Numbered from the stretch's first letter, positions 46,130-56,887 are shown. The stretch is 64,000 bases of DNA from Rhizomys pruinosus (GCA_009823505.1 VZQC01001071.1:829092-893091); one strand, 5' to 3'. Numbers and translations are program-made. The notes: generated from the letters alone by a model not told the origin.

Positions 46130-46700
46130 GTGGGGGGTGACAGGTTGTTTGTTTCAATCAAGTTGATCAAATGAGTGTCCAGACTACTTGCTGTAGTTTC
46201 ACCATTCACCCAATCGCAGCCCTTACATTCTACCACGCCCCTCTTACGCAGGTTGTTCCCTAGGCTAGAAAAGGGCACAGGTGGATGAGAGGTTCAAACA
46301 GTCCACTTCTTTGGAGCTGTTACTTGGACTCTGGTCAATTCTGGCTGTTTCCTTTCATGAGCTGAAAGTTTGTCCAGAATAACCTTTCGATCCTATAATG
46401 AAAAGACAAGCAATTAGATATATAGGTATTAAGCAGCATAATAGTTATGGTAGGTTACTTAGCATAGACACATGTGTTGGATATGTTAATTCCATGATAC
46501 AATTTTCCCCCTGTTAAATATGACAGGGTCTTACTGTGGCTTATAACATCTCCTAAACTGTAGAGGGTGTAAGCTTGTGGCATCAGCCATGGGTTATTTC
46601 TCCAAGGGGAGAGCCAATAGCCCATTAGACTTGGGATATACAGGCACATGGCTGCCTCGGCTCGTGCACCTAGCTATGTCCAGGGCAGCGGAGGGGCAGC
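46130..46700 (-). mobile_element. Dispersed rodent repeat, unnamed (copy 2, left part)
   Basis: It matches 14495-15050 in the same orientation through gtccagactact, gcagcccttacattctacca, cagtccacttctttggag, tcttactgtggcttataaca and gggttatttctccaag. Similarity fades near ggctgcc and a weaker match continues to about 46700. The continuation found at copy 1 is not here; it appears inverted at 48421-48716. Confidence 0.75.
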
Positions 46701-47479
46701 ATGCGTGAATGCAATTAGGGAACAAAACCCCAGACCCGACGTCCTAGCACATTGCGTGTAGGAACCTACCCTCGAATAGAGCTTAATTTCATTCAAAATC
46801 GTCCAAACGTCCTCTCCCAGTCACCGGACAAGATGGAAAAGTGGCTGTTTTAATTCGTTTTCCTTCGCTGTGAACTCGCTTTATTTCACCCGTAGCCTAC
46901 AGCGACTACGCCCTGCGATGCAATCTGCAGGTTGGAAATTGTACACAGTATACTAATGCACACAATTGAATTGACTACAGTTAGTTTATACAACAATTTC
47001 ACTCCTACATGACGAGCACCGCAATCATACCACTGCCATCCCAAAAGAGCACAAGATCAGCAAGTTATGGCGAGCCCAGTACTTGAAAGTACCTCCCAAT
47101 CAAATGCAAATAACCACACCTACAAGAGACAAATGTTTTCTCAATCTTATAATTCGTGGACATGTAGAGACGGACCGTGTTAACGAGTATCCACCCCTCA
47201 TTGTTGGCAGCATTCTCTTTAAGCTGATCTAAGTATCAAAATTCCGTTTGCTTCCCACAGTTATTCATATTATACAGTCAAAACCCCCCCAAAAAAAACA
47301 TGGGTGAATTTGATTGAAAATCTTTGCCTTGACTTATCCCATCCCTATAGTACCGTATAATACAACTTTTTTCTGGAGACTCATACGCTAACAAAAAGGG
47401 GGGGGATACAGAAAGAACCTGAAAAACCTTTTCATCAAACCCTTTCAATTCAAATCTTAAAAATACCAATGGCACCTAC

Positions 47480-47680
47480 GTGAAAGGTATTTTACCTGTA
47501 AACTCATTGGTGGATAAACAACAGCTTGTTACGGGCTCTTGTCACCATTTCCCACGTATAACACTGAGAACACCAAACCCAAAAGTTGATACACATCCTC
47601 TATACGTACTCATGGGTCTTCTGTGCAAGATAAGAGAGATAACTGCTCAACACTTTCCTAATTTCCCCTTGTTATGCTAG
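47480..47680 (+). CDS. Hypothetical open frame a (no ATG), first of an overlapping series
   Basis: The frame opens after a stop near 47430 and runs to TAG at 47678-47680. The indicated first codon is GTG, so a eukaryotic start is not supported; it may be an internal piece of a broken gene. It contains an N-G-T glycosylation-type sequon just before the GTG and two cysteines. It overlaps the next frame by 7 bases. No family recognised. Expression is doubtful. Confidence 0.25.
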   Translation: MKGILPVNSLVDKQQLVTGSCHHFPRITLRTPNPKVDTHPLYVLMGLLCKIREITAQHFPNFPLLC

Positions 47681-47946
47681 GGGCGCTTAATCGTGTTTTG
47701 AATCGGATAGTGCAACTCCATGCTATAATACCAAATATCACAATGACATATTACGCGGGACGAACGGAAACAAACCTCAACGAGCTGGCTCTGTTCTTGA
47801 ACCACATTCAAAAGGAAAATGATATCTATCACAGAAAGCTTCTCGATTGCACTTTAAAGGTAAAACAGTACACAGAAAGCTCCCTTTTGTGCAGGATTCC
47901 TTACTCACATGTCAACAAACTCGTTATTAATGAGACCATATTATGA
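47674..47946 (+). CDS. Hypothetical open frame b, 90 codons
   Basis: It starts with an ATG that overlaps the end of frame a and ends in TGA within an ATGA overlap with frame c. A stop lies five codons upstream of the ATG, so the frame does not extend further left. The product would have sequons (NIT, NET) and no recognisable transmembrane segment. It is in the reading phase one less than frame a. No similarity recognised. It could be a remnant of a longer gene interrupted by indels or a real small gene. Confidence 0.3.
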   Translation: MLGALNRVLNRIVQLHAIIPNITMTYYAGRTETNLNELALFLNHIQKENDIYHRKLLDCTLKVKQYTESSLLCRIPYSHVNKLVINETIL

Positions 47947-48128
47947 AACTTACTTCCTATGCTGCCACACAGGGGTCTGATCTAGTAGAGACTTTTCCTC
48001 CCTATCTCTTTTTGCAGATTCCATTTTCTGGCGATTCCATATACCCAGGGGTACCGTCATTTACTGCCACCTTCTTATCACCCTTCAATTATATTGTTGA
48101 CTGCACCATTAACACACTGACGTCCTAA
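47943..48128 (+). CDS. Hypothetical open frame c, 61 codons
   Basis: Its ATG is inside the ATGA overlap with frame b, and it ends at TAA in a TAATG overlap with frame d. The sequence is rich in aromatic residues and proline (for example PPYLFLQIPF). No domain recognised. A stop lies four codons upstream of the ATG. Confidence 0.28.
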   Translation: MKLTSYAATQGSDLVETFPPYLFLQIPFSGDSIYPGVPSFTATFLSPFNYIVDCTINTLTS

Positions 48129-48316
48129 TGAATGAACTCAATCTTTTCTTAGTGCCCACTTGCGTTGATATCGAGACCATTTTCTTGCCTTCCCCCCATA
48201 GAACAAGGAGAAATATGCATGATGATGAGGTCGCTCCCAACTGTAAATTGGAGACAACTATTAGGGTGATCTCTTATAAAACTGTAGTAAAACTGCTTTC
48301 TTTAATTGACTACTAG
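48128..48316 (+). CDS. Hypothetical open frame d, 62 codons
   Basis: Starts in the TAATG overlap with frame c and ends at TAG. It is the last of the series, about 100 bp before the island meets the inverted repeat half. No domain recognised. The phase again steps by one relative to the preceding frame. Confidence 0.28.
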   Translation: MNELNLFLVPTCVDIETIFLPSPHRTRRNMHDDEVAPNCKLETTIRVISYKTVVKLLSLIDY

Positions 48317-48420
48317 ACATGGGAATGTGGAAGGGATTACTCTCTGTTCAGAACCAAATATAATACTAAAGTCCTAGGGCTATTCGCACTCAGGCAAAAT
48401 ATATTAATACAGGAGCTCTG

Positions 48421-48716
48421 AGATAACATCAGCAATGGTGTTCTACCAGGGTGGATGTTGGCCCAGGGGATCCAAGGCCCACAAAAGGTAAGGGCTCCTT
48501 GCCTCTAAGTTGGGATACCTACAGGAGGAGAGGCAATAAGACCTGCTGCCGAAAGACCTGACGTTAACATGGAAAGATGTATTGAGACCACACATTGCAA
48601 GTTACAGATGGCCTCTGAATGCCAGAGAGTGTTACCAAAGGCCACTAAACCATAAAGCAAATATGGGTCCCCTCGAGTCAAGCAAGACTCCACCGTCAAG
48701 CACCAGCTACACCTCA
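48421..48716 (+). mobile_element. Dispersed rodent repeat (copy 2, right part, inverted)
   Basis: The reverse complement of this stretch matches 15046-15350: ggtgtagctg, tagtggcctttggtaa, tctggcattcagaggcca and caggtctttcggcagcagg-type blocks appear in the same order as in copy 1. It is therefore in opposite orientation to the left part at 46130-46700. Confidence 0.75.
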
Positions 48717-48820
48717 CCTGTATGTATAGTTTTAATGCTGTGTTTTGATTTTAGAGTCATGCTCAATAAACATAGTTAAATTAAAAGCATAAATGTACTG
48801 TTTTCAAAACTATTAATTTC

Positions 48821-48984
48821 AGCTGGGCGTGGTGCACCCGCTTTTTAATCTCTCAGGCATTGGGAGGCAGAGGCAAGCGGATTTTGTGAGTTCAAGGCAG
48901 TCTGCGCCTACAGCAGTAGTTCCAGGCCACAGCTGGGTATACGGGGACCCTGTCTTGAAAAGACACACAAAAAAAAAAAAAAAA
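48821..48984 (+). mobile_element. B1 SINE with target-site duplication
   Basis: agctgggcgtggtgcacccg, ggcagaggcaagcggatttt and gaccctgtcttgaaaagaca plus a 20-base A-run. Flanks aaaactattaatttc (48806-48820) and aaaactatgaatttc (48985-48999) differ at one base. Confidence 0.93.
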
Positions 48985-49199
48985 AAAACTATGAATTTCT
49001 TAGTCCTCTTCTCTTCCTCCTCGGTGTGGCATGAAGTGGATAGGGAACCAGGAATATACAATTTTTTATTAATTACTTCCTGAAGATTCCAAGGAAGGCA
49101 ATTATACATGAAACTATACTGCCAAAAGAATATTGTCCTGTTTTGCAAATTTCTCATTTGGTATCAATAATCATCAGGATTTTGTAGTTGAAATCACCA

Positions 49200-49900
49200 A
49201 AACTTCAAGCTTAGGTGTGATGCCCAGATCTAAGTGACACATTAACAATGGAACCTCTACACCTAAGGCTCATGGAACAATGGGTGGAAAGACTACTAAT
49301 GCATCTCTTCAACTCTCATCAGCTAAGCTTCCACTTGCAACAGAGGGCAATGAACATAAAATGCCACAATTGGCCAAACGGTAGAGAATAAGATACTTCA
49401 GAGTGTGGGTTCCTGGACAAGACCCTTATATTAAACTTCACCCACCCAGGGCACATGGACCATTGTGGAAGTGGGGATGGAAAGATGAGAGCCAAGGAAG
49501 GAGGTACAGAATCGTAGGAAAATAGTCTTACAGGCTACTGGGACTTTGCTCATGTGAAATTACAGCAAAATGGTGACAGCACGCACAAGACCCATGCAAA
49601 CTTGAACAGAGAAAATGAAGCATATAACTGGGGAAATGGGCAGAAGGCCACAACTTCAGCAAGGAACTACTGGCAGCTGATCACTGCTGGACAGAGGAGA
49701 GGTGATCTTCTTTACAGGAGTGATGTCAGACAAGCTGAACAGGTTCCAGTCACACTAAGGGGCATCTGGCTACACAAACTTGACTACATAGGCCTTAACA
49801 TATATGACAGAATGCATGAAATCCTTTGGGAGAGCTATGGGCGAGGTGCAGATAGGGAAGGGAGGCCAAAATATGATTAAGATATTCTATTTGGAATCCA
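49200..49900 (+). mobile_element. L1 3' UTR relic, sense
   Basis: gatgcccagatctaagtgac, ggcacatggaccattgtgg, ggaactactggcagctgatc and gacagaatgcatgaaatcct follow the rodent L1 3' UTR order, ending in an AT-rich tail (aatatattttaaaaag) near 49920. The 108-codon open frame at 49554-49880 is inside this UTR and is not a gene. Confidence 0.6.
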
Positions 49901-49920
49901 CAAAAAATTTAATATATTTT

Positions 49921-50420
49921 AAAAAGTTGAAGCTTTGATAAAATTATTGGCTTTATGTCTTAAAAGCATGCTTCAGAATCACCTCAAACATACATCACAC
50001 TTGCCAAAACCAGTGTTTTCATTGTTATAAAGCAGAATTGTCTAATAACAATTTTTCTTTGAAAAAATAATTTACACATATAATCTGATAATGAAGGTTC
50101 CTCCCTTCTCCCAAGTACATTGCTCTTCAGCCTGACTTCCATACTATTCGTGAAGGTAGACGGCATTTTCCACTGAGAACCCTATTTCTCATAGCCTTGA
50201 AGAAGTAATCTCAAACTTCCCCAAACGACTGTTGATCTCCTTGCTGTAAGGGTGAGACACTCTTGATTTTAGCTTACTGAATTGGTACAAAACCATCAGG
50301 AAAGGCTTCCATCAGCAGGGTCAAATCGAAAGGCTGTGATGAAATGTGTAGAGTCTATGGAACTCTGGTGCTGTCTCAACTAGTGGCATTGCTATTCCGA
50401 GGATCTTCCAGGACACGAAC
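49921..50420. other. Unassigned DNA
   Basis: No recognised repeat. 50160-50415 on the minus strand has a coding-like texture with a few stops and could be a short processed-pseudogene fragment, but I cannot name a parent. Confidence 0.4.
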
Positions 50421-50429
50421 ATTCTTTTG

Positions 50430-51910
50430 TTATATGTACAAATTTATTTATTTATGTATTTTTTATCAAATCTAGACCCATGTCCCCCAATCCCCCCACC
50501 CCACCAGAGCTCATGCATTCTGCCAAACATGCTTTTCATCTCTTTCTCAATATTCTCCATGTGAAAGTTGACTGTTTTGAGCAGAAGTTTACTGTTTCGG
50601 TCAGTTCTTTGATGCAGCCCTTTCTGTTGTTGTTGTCGTTGTTGTTGTTTCCAATATGCATCACTCTCAACTGCTTTGGACAAAAGCTCAAGGGGCCGTG
50701 CACAAGAAATACAACTAGGTAATTGGCACTAGCATCCACAGATGAGGGATACCATTTGTCGTTTGTTTTTCTGGGACTGTGTTACTTCACTCAGCATGAT
50801 GTCTTCTAGCTCCAGCCATTTTCCTGCAAAGCTCATGATGTCATCTTTCTTCACTGCTGCATAGAACTCCATTGTGTAGATGTACCACATTTTCTCTATC
50901 CATTCATCAATTGAGGGGCATTTGGGTTGGTTCCAGCTCCTTGCTATAGTGAAGAGAGCTGAAATTAACATGACTGTGCATGTATCTCTGCGGTGGGGTG
51001 AGTATTGAGGGTACATGCCTAGGAGTGGTATTGCTGGGTCAGGTGGCAAGTTCATTCCAAGTCTTCCAAGGGTTCTCCACACTGCTTTCCATAGTGGCTG
51101 CACGAGTTTACATTCCCACCAGCAGTGGATGAGTGTTCCCCTTTCCCCACAACCTCTCTAGCACTTGGTATCATTTGTTTTCTTGATCCTAGCCAGTCTT
51201 ATTGGAGTAAGATGATATCTTAAAGTGGTTTTCATTTGCATTTCCTTAATGATTAGTGATGTTGAGCAGTTCTTGAGGTGTTTCTCAGACATCTCTAATT
51301 CCTCGCTTGTGAAGTCTCTGTTCAGTTCTTTGCTCCATCTATTGAGCGGGTCATTTGTTTTCTTTTTTCTTTGTTTTTTGAGTAGTTTATATATTCTGGA
51401 AATCAATGCTTTGTCAGATGTATCTGCAGTGAAGGTTTCCTCCCACTCTGTGGGATTTCTCTTCACTTCCTTGATTGTTTCTTTTGATGTACAGAAGCTT
51501 TTGAGTTTGATGAGGTCCCATTTGTCAATTGTCGACCTTAATTCTTGTGCAGCTGCTGTCTGATTTAGGAAGTCTTTTCCTACGCCTATGTCTTGTAGTC
51601 TGCTGCCAACTTTTTCTTCTATCACCTTCAGAGTTTGGGGTTTCACGTTGAGGTCTTTAATCCATCTGGAGTTGACTTTTGTACAGGGCGAGAGGTAGGG
51701 GTTTAATTTCATTCTTCTACAAGTGGTGATCCAGTTTTGCCAACACCACTTGCTGAAGATGCTGTCTTTTCTCCATTGTGGCTTCTTGGCCCCCTTGTCA
51801 AATATGAGATGGCTGAAATTGTATGTGCTCAGATTTGGATCTTAATTTTTGTTCCATTGGTCAACAGGTCTGTTTTTGTGCCAGTACCAGGCTGTTTTTA
51901 TGATTGACAC
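50430..51910 (-). mobile_element. 5'-truncated L1, minus strand
   Basis: The 3' end (plus-strand T-rich atttatttatttatgtattt near 50440) is followed by a 3' UTR containing a (TTG)n tract near 50628-50650, then distal ORF2 from about 50735 up to 51905, where the sequence stops abruptly. The octamer aacattct occurs at both edges (about 50418 and 51912) and may be the target-site duplication. Length is about 1.48 kb. Confidence 0.9.
50730..51850 (-). pseudogene. L1 ORF2 C-terminal part, broken
   Basis: Two long minus-strand frames, 51712-51158 and 51103-50729, together cover the distal ORF2 region including the [16 protein letters not shown] and EFYAAVKKDDIMSFAGKW-type segments near the end. 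An in-frame TAG-type break separates them at about 51155 (stop right after NDTKC). The catalytic reverse-transcriptase motifs lie upstream of the truncation and are absent. It cannot support retrotransposition. Confidence 0.88.
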
Positions 51911-52079
51911 CAACATTCTAGAACAGCACTGATAACCTAAGTAGAGCAATGCCACATGACAAGGTCAACTGAAAACTGAGCCCTCTTCCTCTACATAATG
52001 TGATGGGAAGAATTGCTTCATGACAGATGTTTTCCTCTCATAGGCTAACCAAAATTAATTGGTTAAGGTTCCAGGTGCA

Positions 52080-52428
52080 TGATTGAAACAATTACCACTA
52101 ATGTGGATTAGCCTGGACTTCCTCACCTATATTTGGTTGAACTTCTGGTCCCAATATAAACTGAAGACCAGCAGCTCTCCAGGAATCTTCTGGGTTTTCA
52201 GCAACACATTGGAATTGACTACCAGTTTTTTGGCCTCTCCAGTTCAGCACAGGCATTGTTGGACTACCTAAATCCTACCCTGTAGGCCAATCTAATAAAA
52301 CCCCTTTATGTAAATGGAATGAATATCTATTAATTACTAATCATATATAGCACATAATATATAATGATAATAATATATATTCGTTATATCAGTTCTATTC
52401 TTTTAGAAAACCCCGATTAATACAAAAG
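52080..52428 (+). mobile_element. ERVL/MLT2-type LTR remnant
   Basis: It ends in ttctattcttttagaaaac followed by cccgattaataca, the typical 3' end of ERVL-class LTRs. Upstream are gtgtaggccaat-like and ctaataaaacccctttatg blocks, the latter with a polyadenylation signal, and an AT-rich stretch at 52345-52395. The 5' boundary is not clear. Confidence 0.5.
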
Positions 52429-53090
52429 GTTAATGACCTTAAGAGAAAGGAAACCAATAAAATAATCCCAGTAAGTGTGCCAGTCTGACTTTCCTGAAGA
52501 AGGTACTGGATGAGTTCCAGTGAGGAGGAGCCAGGCAGAATTTTTCAGACTCCTGAGTTAAGGAGACAGAATTGAAACTCTAGGTATATTGAGGATAGAA
52601 TTTTCAGGATGAAGTGTAGGAGAGAAAAAATGCACAGAGAAGAAACTCCAGAGCACTGCGTCTCCACTTCCTTGGTTATTCTGCAGAGTACTCAGACTAC
52701 TGATTGTGCCCTGTGTTTGTAGAAACTACCTCTGTCTGCTTTCTGTCCACCATGTGATGAGCAGCCTCTCTAGCATGCTTTCACCATCATGGTGTTCTGC
52801 TTCACTTCCAAAATTAACAAAGCTGAGAGCTAAGAAGTGAAATCTATGAAACCTGAGCCAAAGTGGATCTTTCTTCCCTTAGTTTGTTCTTGTTAGTTAT
52901 TTGCTATAGTGGCTCAAAACTGATAATGTACTAAAGGAGTATTATAATAATTATATTAAATGCATTGTCTGCATATAAATAAGAAACAGAATTTTTATTG
53001 TTGGGCACAATGAAAAGAAATAAGTGATTTACTGAAATAAATATTCAAATACACTTCTGTTTTAATTTGAAGTTTATGTGATCTCAATTT
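52429..53090. other. Unassigned DNA
   Basis: No gene or repeat family recognised; 52640-52900 may be old repeat DNA. Confidence 0.45.
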
Positions 53091-53094
53091 ATTT

Positions 53095-53310
53095 TATTGA
53101 TTGATTGATTGACCAATTGATTGATTTGTATTTTATGTGTGTGAGTGTTCTGCCTGCCTGCATTCAAGTGCACTACCTGCTTGCAATGCCTATGGAGGCC
53201 AGTAGAGGGTATTGGATCCCCTGGAACTGGAGGTAGGCTCTGGGAAACAAACCTGGTCTTCTGCAGGAACAGCCTGTGCTCTTAATCACTGAGCCATCTC
53301 TCTGGCCTCC
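53095..53310 (-). mobile_element. B3-type SINE, antisense
   Basis: An (ATTG)n-like head, then tatgtgtgtgagtgttctgc, tggaggccagtagagggtat, ggatcccctggaactggag and gagccatctctctggcc. Confidence 0.75.
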
Positions 53311-53424
53311 AGAGGCTTCAGTTTTAAGAAAGTTCATTTTAATTTCTTTGCTTAAGGCATAATTAAAACTATTTCAAATATTCTTTATAGGTTGCAACAT
53401 TTCTAAACCACTCCTTTTTGGTAA

Positions 53425-53654
53425 TTTCTTTTTTTTATAATGCTTTTATTGATGTTTTGTGTATTTCAGACATCATTTCTCAGTTCAGTTTAGAAATATT
53501 CCCCTTTCCCTTCCCCCCACCCCACATCATGCATTCTGCCATAACTGTCCTGTATTTTTCTCCCAGTCTTTTTTTATGTTTAGGAATTCACATTTTCCTC
53601 CTTTAATTTTACATTACTCTAAAATATAAATGCATACTTTCCACCCATATACAG
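53425..53654 (-). mobile_element. Distal 3' UTR and tail of the near-full-length L1
   Basis: The antisense T-run, gcttttattgatgttttgtg, a C-rich block and cacatcatgcattctgccat are shared with the L1 3' end at 50440-50560. The stretch to 53654 continues as L1 3' UTR and is cut by the URR1-like element. Confidence 0.75.
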
Positions 53655-54062
53655 TGTGCTGGATAGCTTTAGTGTCAACTTCACACACCTGGGTTGAGGG
53701 AGCCTCAGTTGGGGAATTGGCTCCATTGGACTGGCCTGTGGCCATGTCTGTGGAGTATTGTCTTGATTGTTGGGCAATGTGGGAGGGCCCAGCACACTAT
53801 GGGTGGTGCCACCCTGGGCAGGCTGTTGTGTACCCTATAAGAGGGCAGGCTGGGCATGGGCCAGGGGAGCAATCCAGTGGGCAGCATTCCTCCATGGCCT
53901 GTGCCTCAGCTCCTGCCTCGAGGTTCCTGCCCTGAGTTCCTGCCTTGTGCTCCCTGAGTGATGAACTGTGACCCAGGAGATGTGAGCTGAATAAACCCTT
54001 TCCTCCCCAAGTTGGTGTCAGTCAGAGTGTTTTGTCACAGCAATTGAAGACAAACTAGAACA
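53655..54062 (+). mobile_element. URR1-like DNA transposon (copy 2) inserted in an L1 3' UTR
   Basis: Runs from gtgctggatagctttagtgt to gaagacaaactagaac, with the internal blocks of the 20030 and 61708 copies. The heptamer atacagt stands directly at both sides (about 53649-53655 and 54063-54069), consistent with a hAT-type duplication. L1 3' UTR sequence resumes on each side, so the transposon is younger than this L1. It encodes no transposase. Confidence 0.75.
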
Positions 54063-56569
54063 TACAGTAATTAGAGAGTCTGAAAGTAAGTGGTGGATCA
54101 ATTCTAGTGCCCGTTAAGAGATTTACATTATAACAAAATAGTTGCTTTCAGATAAACATAAATATAACAATAATGATGTTCAGCTTGCCTTTCAACTGCA
54201 CATTTGGTGTTAGCATCAAATAAGGGAGACCATTCATTGGTTGTTTTTCTGGGACTGTGTTACTTCACTTAGCATGATGGCTTCGAGTTCCATCCATTTG
54301 ACCTACAAAGTTCATGATGTCATCCTTCTTTACCACTGAGTAGTACTCCATTGTGTAGACGTACCACATTTTTGTCATCCACTCGTCAGTTGAGGGGCAT
54401 TTTGGGTTGGTTCCAGCTCTTCCCTATTGTGAAGAGAGCTGCAATAAACATGGATGTACATGTATCTTTGTGGTAGGATGAGTCTTGTGGGTATACACCC
54501 AGGAGTGGTATAACTGGGTAAGATGATAGGCTCATTTTGAGTCTTTTCAGCGTTCTCCACACTGTTTTCCATAGTGGTTGTACGAGTTGACATTCCCGCC
54601 AGCAGCGCATGAGTGTTTCCCTTTTCCCACAACCTCTCCAGCATTTGGTGTCTTTTGTTTTCTTGAACTTAGCCAGTCTTTTCAGAGTGAGATGATGATA
54701 TCTGAGACTGATTTTAATTTGCATTTCCTTAATTATTATAGATATTGAACACTTTTTAAGATGTTTCTCAGCTATCCTTACTTCCTCACTGGTGAAGTCT
54801 CTGTTCAGCTCTTTACTCCATCTTTTGAGTAGGTCATTTGTTTTCTTCTTTGTTTTTTTGAGTAGTCTATATATTCTTGATGATGAATCATGGTGAAGAT
54901 TTCCTCCCACTCTGTGGGATTTATCTTCACTTCCTTGATTGTCTCTTTTGCTGTACAGAAGCTTTTGAGTTTGATGAGGTCCCATTTGTCGACTGTTGAC
55001 CTTATTTCCTGTGCAGTTGCTGTCTGATTTAGAAAGTTTTTTCCTATGCCTATGTATTGTAGGTTGTTGCCAACTTTTTCTTCTATCACCTTCAAGGTTT
55101 GGGGTTTCACATTGAAATCTTTGATCCACTTGGAGTTGATTTTTGTACAGGATGAGAGGTAGTGGTTTAATTTTGTTCTTCTACAAATGGTGATCCAGTT
55201 TTGCCAGCACCATATGCTGAAGATGCTGTCCTCCCTACATTGCAGTTTTTTGACCCCTTTATCCAATATGATGTGGCTGAAATTGTATGAGCTCAAGTTT
55301 GGATCTTCAATTTTGTTTCATCAGTCAATGGGTCTACCAGGCTGTCTTTATGACTATGGCCCTGTAATGTAGCTTGAAGTCTGGTAGAGCAGTCCCCCCT
55401 GCATTGCATTTTTCATTCAGGGTTGTTTTAGCTATTCAGGGTCTTTTGTTTTTCCATATCAATTTAAGGATTTTTTTTCCAAGTCTGTGAAAAAGCTCAT
55501 GGAGATTTTCATTGGAATTGCATCGAATCTGTATATCAGTTTGGGTAAAATGGACATTTTTACTATATTAATTTTTCCAATCCATGAGCATGAGAGATCT
55601 TTCCATCTTTTGATGTCATTTTCAATCTTCTTCAGGACATTAAAATGTTTGTTGTAAAGATCTTTGATATCTTTGGTTAGGTTTATTCCAAGGTATTTTA
55701 TTATTTTTGAGGCTATTGTGAGTGGGAAGGCTTTCTTATATTCCTTCTCCACTTTTTATTGTTGGTGTAAAGAAAGGCTACTGATTTTTCCAGGTTAACT
55801 TTGTATCCTGCCACTTTTCTAAAACTCTTAATCATTTCTAGAAGTTTTCTGGTGGAGTTTTAGCATCCCTTAGGTAAACTATCATCTCATCTGCAAAAAA
55901 AAAAAAAAGTTAAAAAATTAACTTCTTCTTTTCCGCTTAGTATGCCTTTAATTTCCTTCTCTTTTCTTATTGCCCTAGCAAGTGTTTCGAGCACTATGTT
56001 GAAGAGGAGTGGTGATAGGGGGCAGCCTTGCTGGGCTCCCCCCTTTAAGGGGAATGGTTCCAATTTTTCTCCATTTAGGATGATGTTGGCAGTGGGTTTG
56101 CTATATATGGCTTTGATCATGTTGAGGAATGTTCCCTTCAGTCCTATTCCCTCTAGGACTTTAAACATGAAGGGATGCTGGATCTTGTTAAAGGCTTTTT
56201 CTACATCAATTGAGAGGATCATGTGGTTTTTGTCTTTCAGTCCATTTATGTGTTTTATGATATTTATTGATTTACGTATGTTTAGCCATCCCTGCATCTC
56301 CAGTATGAATCCAACTTGGTCATGATGGATGATCTTTTTTATATGGGTCTGTATGCAGTTTGCAAGTATTTTGTTGAGAATTTTTGCATCTATGTTCATT
56401 AATGAGATGGGTCTATAGCTTTCTTTTTTGTTTGTATCTTTGCCTGGTTTTGGTAATAGAATGATGCTGGCTTCATAGAAGGAGTTTGGGAGAATTCCCT
56501 CGGTTTGTATCCTTCTGAACAGATTGAGTAGTAATGGTTGTAGGACCTCTTTAAATGTTTTATAGAATT

Positions 56570-56818
56570 TGGGCCTGGAGAGATGGCCTAGCGGTTGGGA
56601 GTGCCAACGCTCTTACAGAGGACCCAGGTTCGATCCCCAGCACCCACATGGCGGCCGAGAGCCATCTGAAACTCCAATTCCAGGAGAACTCCAGTACCAG
56701 GGGAATCCGAGACCCTCTTCTGACCTCCGTGGCATTGCACGACACGGGTGCAAGACTTGCATGCAGACAGTACATTCATACACATACAGAAATAAAATTA
56801 ATAAAAAAAATTTTTGAA
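56570..56818 (+). mobile_element. B2-type SINE, long subfamily, in L1 ORF2, perfect target-site duplication
   Basis: gggcctggagagatggccta, ggttcgatccccagcaccca, the paired blocks ctccaattccaggag and actccagtaccagggg, and tgcatgcagacagtacattc. Flanks aaatgttttatagaatt at 56553-56569 and 56819-56835 are identical. Confidence 0.95.
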
Positions 56819-56887
56819 AAATGTTTTATAGAATTCTTCTGTGCATCCATCTGGTATCAGGCTTTTTTTAGTGTGGAGTTATTTTTT

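Larger units (their letters stand above)
46701..48420 (+). other. Unique, CpG-retaining island with packed open frames, origin unknown
   Basis: This 1.7-kb stretch differs from its surroundings. I count about 45-49 CpGs by eye, roughly 0.6 of the number expected from its base composition, whereas the 1.2 kb at 44.1-45.3 kb has about three. No SINE, LTR or L1 sequence is recognisable. The plus strand is largely covered by open segments. Besides the four overlapping frames at 47480-48316 there is a stop-free stretch at about 46974-47234. Homopolymers C7A8 (47284-47298) and A5G8 (47393-47405) are present. The island lies between the two opposed halves of a dispersed repeat. I do not recognise any encoded protein. 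Possibilities are a decayed coding segment carried by a retroelement, an integrated foreign or viral fragment, or an assembly join. Confidence 0.7.

Noticed and set aside
47278..47475. 65-codon minus-strand frame divergent from the island frames
   Set aside because: Starts at GTG, overlaps plus-strand open sequence, and shows no supporting motif.
49554..49880. 108-codon plus-strand frame
   Set aside because: It falls inside an L1 3' UTR relic.
50160..50415. Coding-like minus-strand texture suggesting a processed pseudogene
   Set aside because: No parent gene recognised and stops present; too weak to call.
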